In this document: piece after piece, positions 62,574-64,000 of the stretch | Numbering within the stretch: the stretch's first letter is position 1 | Layout of the letters: each line of letters starts with the position of its first letter | Assembly: GCA_028285445.1 (NCBI GenBank) | Contig: JANQPQ010000026.1 | Span: 45,805 to 109,804 of the forward strand | Source of the DNA: Cyclobacteriaceae bacterium | GTDB lineage: Bacteria; Bacteroidota; Bacteroidia; Cytophagales; Cyclobacteriaceae | Length of the DNA stretch: 64,000 bases | Direction of reading: 5' to 3' | The notes under the pieces: generated by a model | What the model was told of the DNA's origin: nothing | The model's database searches: none | The model's input: the letters and a program-made list of their open reading frames with translations, nothing else | Program-made: the position numbers and the translations under genes

Positions 62574-63014
62574 ATGGAACGGAAATCAATACTTTCGATT
62601 GCTATCTGCACTTTTGTCGGTTTGGGAATTGCCCATGCTCAGATAAACCCAAATGCAAAGAAGATTGAAGACCCCTTACCCAGCAGGCACTTATTAGCCA
62701 CCGAAGAAATTCAACCCTCACCCGATAAGTTGGTTTTCTCTTGGCCTGAACTGGAACAGCAGTCTGCTCCTATTACGGTAAGTATGGGACAAACTCCATT
62801 CAGTAGAGTTTTTCTTCTAGCTGATGACGGTTCTACTATCTCTTCAGGAATGGCTGCCAGGACCCACTTTATTCCAAACGATAATCGTATAATTGTTGGG
62901 CAAGGAAATATTGCTCTTAGGGATTCTTTTAACCCGTTTGGCACATCCACTTTTGAAGATGCACTTCTCTACGGCGCTATCAACTCATTGATATCCCGGT
63001 TTTCCAAGAAATAA
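62574..63014 (+). CDS. Small secreted protein of unknown function
   Basis: I start it at ATG 62574 (MERKSILSIAICTFVGLGIAHAQ), giving 146 residues; GTG at 62556 would add a non-signal-like leader. The body is Pro/Ser-rich at first (DPLPSRHLLATEEIQPSPDK), then beta-like with a Gly-rich end (LADDGSTISSGMAARTH; FNPFGTSTFEDALLYG). I see no family. It may be the last gene of the arsenosugar operon or an independent gene; the next gene is convergent one base away. Confidence 0.55.
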   Translation: MERKSILSIAICTFVGLGIAHAQINPNAKKIEDPLPSRHLLATEEIQPSPDKLVFSWPELEQQSAPITVSMGQTPFSRVFLLADDGSTISSGMAARTHFIPNDNRIIVGQGNIALRDSFNPFGTSTFEDALLYGAINSLISRFSKK

Positions 63015-63015
63015 A

Positions 63016-64000
63016 TTAGTTCTGCCTGCTCGACTTAAAGCTGTAGTCAACTGCCCCAACTTGACCCTCCGCACTGGCGCCCTGTGCGTTTGCTCTGAAA
63101 GTGGTAATCTTATCGGCGTTGAAGAATTCTACGGTTGCCTGGCCTAGAGAGTCAGTCCTTACTTCAGGGTTCCAATATAGTGATGCTCTCAAGTCAGGCT
63201 TGATATGCTCCTCCGACTCTTGGTCATATTTGGGGGCGTAAAACTCCCGCGCTTGATAGAAACCCTTAAAAGGAAAGCGGGTAATACCTCTACTTTGCAC
63301 CGTAGTAGTAGAACCCTCTTTTGTATAGACAGCAATTACTCCATTCGAGCCTCTTGATCCAAACATTGAAGCCCTGGCACCTTTCAGCACATCGATAGTT
63401 TCGATAGTGCTTATAGGAGTATTTATAAATGCCTGAATATCAGTCACCATTCCATCAATTAGTATTAAGGGGGCAGTGCTACCCATAATAGTACCGACTC
63501 CCCTTATTAATATAGATGGGTTAAAGGGGTCAGGATTTACCTGCACTCCCGGGATACGATAGAGTAGATACAATGGGTTTTGTAAATCCTCAGCTCCTGG
63601 AATGTCAGCCACCTCAAGGCGATTACTGGGAGCACTATATATCTGTCCTCTTCTTCGGTCTTCTCTCTCTTCGGGGAGCTTTCGGCCCCTAATGATGACC
63701 TCATCCAATACTTTGTCAGGATCGAAATTATAGGCCAGGTCAGCCTCACGTCGAGACTTACTGGCCGCTAGAAATCTTTCAACTTTTTCATTAAAATCTG
63801 GTTCAATTGCCGAAAGTACCCAACCAATAGATGCTGGCTGCCAAATGGAGTCAAGTACTACATCTACATACGGCTTACCTTTCTTGTTGCGGCCTTGAAA
63901 TATCATCTGAACATCTCCGTGAAGTCCAGAACCATCAAAAGAAAACCGGCCTTCTTCGTTGACAGCTGCCATGGCGATCCCTTGCACATCTCCGGTATAA
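63016..64000 (-). CDS. TonB-plug protein without barrel, N-terminus cut by window edge
   Basis: The visible 328 codons begin upstream of the window (Y-T-G-D-V-Q-G-I-A in frame to the edge). The first part (GDVQGIAMAAVNEEGRFSFDG, DVQMIFQGRNKKGKPYVDV) is the end of an MG2-like or carboxypeptidase-regulatory region. A TonB plug follows (DEVIIRGRKLPEE; GVQVNPDPFNPSILIRGVGTIM; DVLKGARASMFGSRGSNGVIAVYTKEG). After the plug there is only about 95 residues, ending SFKSSRQN, not a 22-strand barrel. This is the Bacteroidota group of plug proteins with an alpha-2-macroglobulin-like N-terminus and no barrel. Role probably in envelope organisation or ligand capture; unproven. Confidence 0.75.
   Translation of the reverse strand, partial: YTGDVQGIAMAAVNEEGRFSFDGSGLHGDVQMIFQGRNKKGKPYVDVVLDSIWQPASIGWVLSAIEPDFNEKVERFLAASKSRREADLAYNFDPDKVLDEVIIRGRKLPEEREDRRRGQIYSAPSNRLEVADIPGAEDLQNPLYLLYRIPGVQVNPDPFNPSILIRGVGTIMGSTAPLILIDGMVTDIQAFINTPISTIETIDVLKGARASMFGSRGSNGVIAVYTKEGSTTTVQSRGITRFPFKGFYQAREFYAPKYDQESEEHIKPDLRASLYWNPEVRTDSLGQATVEFFNADKITTFRANAQGASAEGQVGAVDYSFKSSRQN

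Overview
The window looks like chromosomal DNA of a Bacteroidota bacterium, most likely a marine or aquatic Cytophagales-type member. The evidence is type IX secretion (T9SS) machinery and cargo (PorQ, a PorE-like OmpA protein, proteins with C-terminal T9SS sorting domains), TonB plug proteins, LytTR/LytS signalling, FtsX-type permeases, an arsenosugar cluster, and several matches to the Bacteroidota promoter element TAnnTTTG. I see no rRNA, tRNA, CRISPR array, insertion sequence or prophage, and no gene-free stretch longer than 300 bases.

Region 1-12.9 kb: a left-truncated TPR-CHAT protein (minus), a PlsC acyltransferase, cystathionine beta-synthase, a pyrR-pyrB pair, two tandem paralogous secreted proteins of unknown function, an EVE-domain protein, a PolX-family protein that has lost its polymerase active site, a heptosyltransferase-like enzyme and a DUF4136 lipoprotein. 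Region 13-24.4 kb: two D-aminoacylase-like lipoproteins (the second without its HxH metal motif), a SixA-like phosphatase, then hslU, porQ and lon on the minus strand, with a divergent PorE-like gene. Lon and HslU therefore flank a T9SS gene.

Region 24.4-33.1 kb: an alpha/beta hydrolase with a branched terminator, and a seven-gene minus-strand run coding for a membrane AraC regulator, LytTR response regulator, LytS-type kinase, FtsX permease, amidohydrolase and TPR protein. Region 33.2-42.8 kb: a VOC protein, an unknown lipoprotein, a four-gene glycosyltransferase operon (two GT2, a GT87-like membrane enzyme, a DUF2064/TIGR04282 transferase), a MOSC protein, and a Sco plus cytochrome c pair.

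Region 43-59.4 kb is the most distinctive part. It holds a T9SS-sorted S74 self-cleaving chaperone protein, a KNH-like secreted protein, a 2892-residue modular T9SS adhesin, a secreted caspase, a papain-like protein whose nucleophile Cys is Ser, a SPOR-(EP)n-OmpA envelope protein, an unknown coiled-coil secreted protein and a second cytochrome c. This could be a surface-assembly or maturation system around a giant adhesin with an active caspase and a probable pseudoprotease.

Region 59.4-64 kb is an arsenosugar biosynthesis operon: DUF2064 transferase (apparently starting at CTG), AhpD-like protein, radical SAM ArsS, and ArsM-type methyltransferase. It is followed by a small secreted protein and a right-truncated TonB-plug protein. 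All calls come from reading the sequence; no database search was run.
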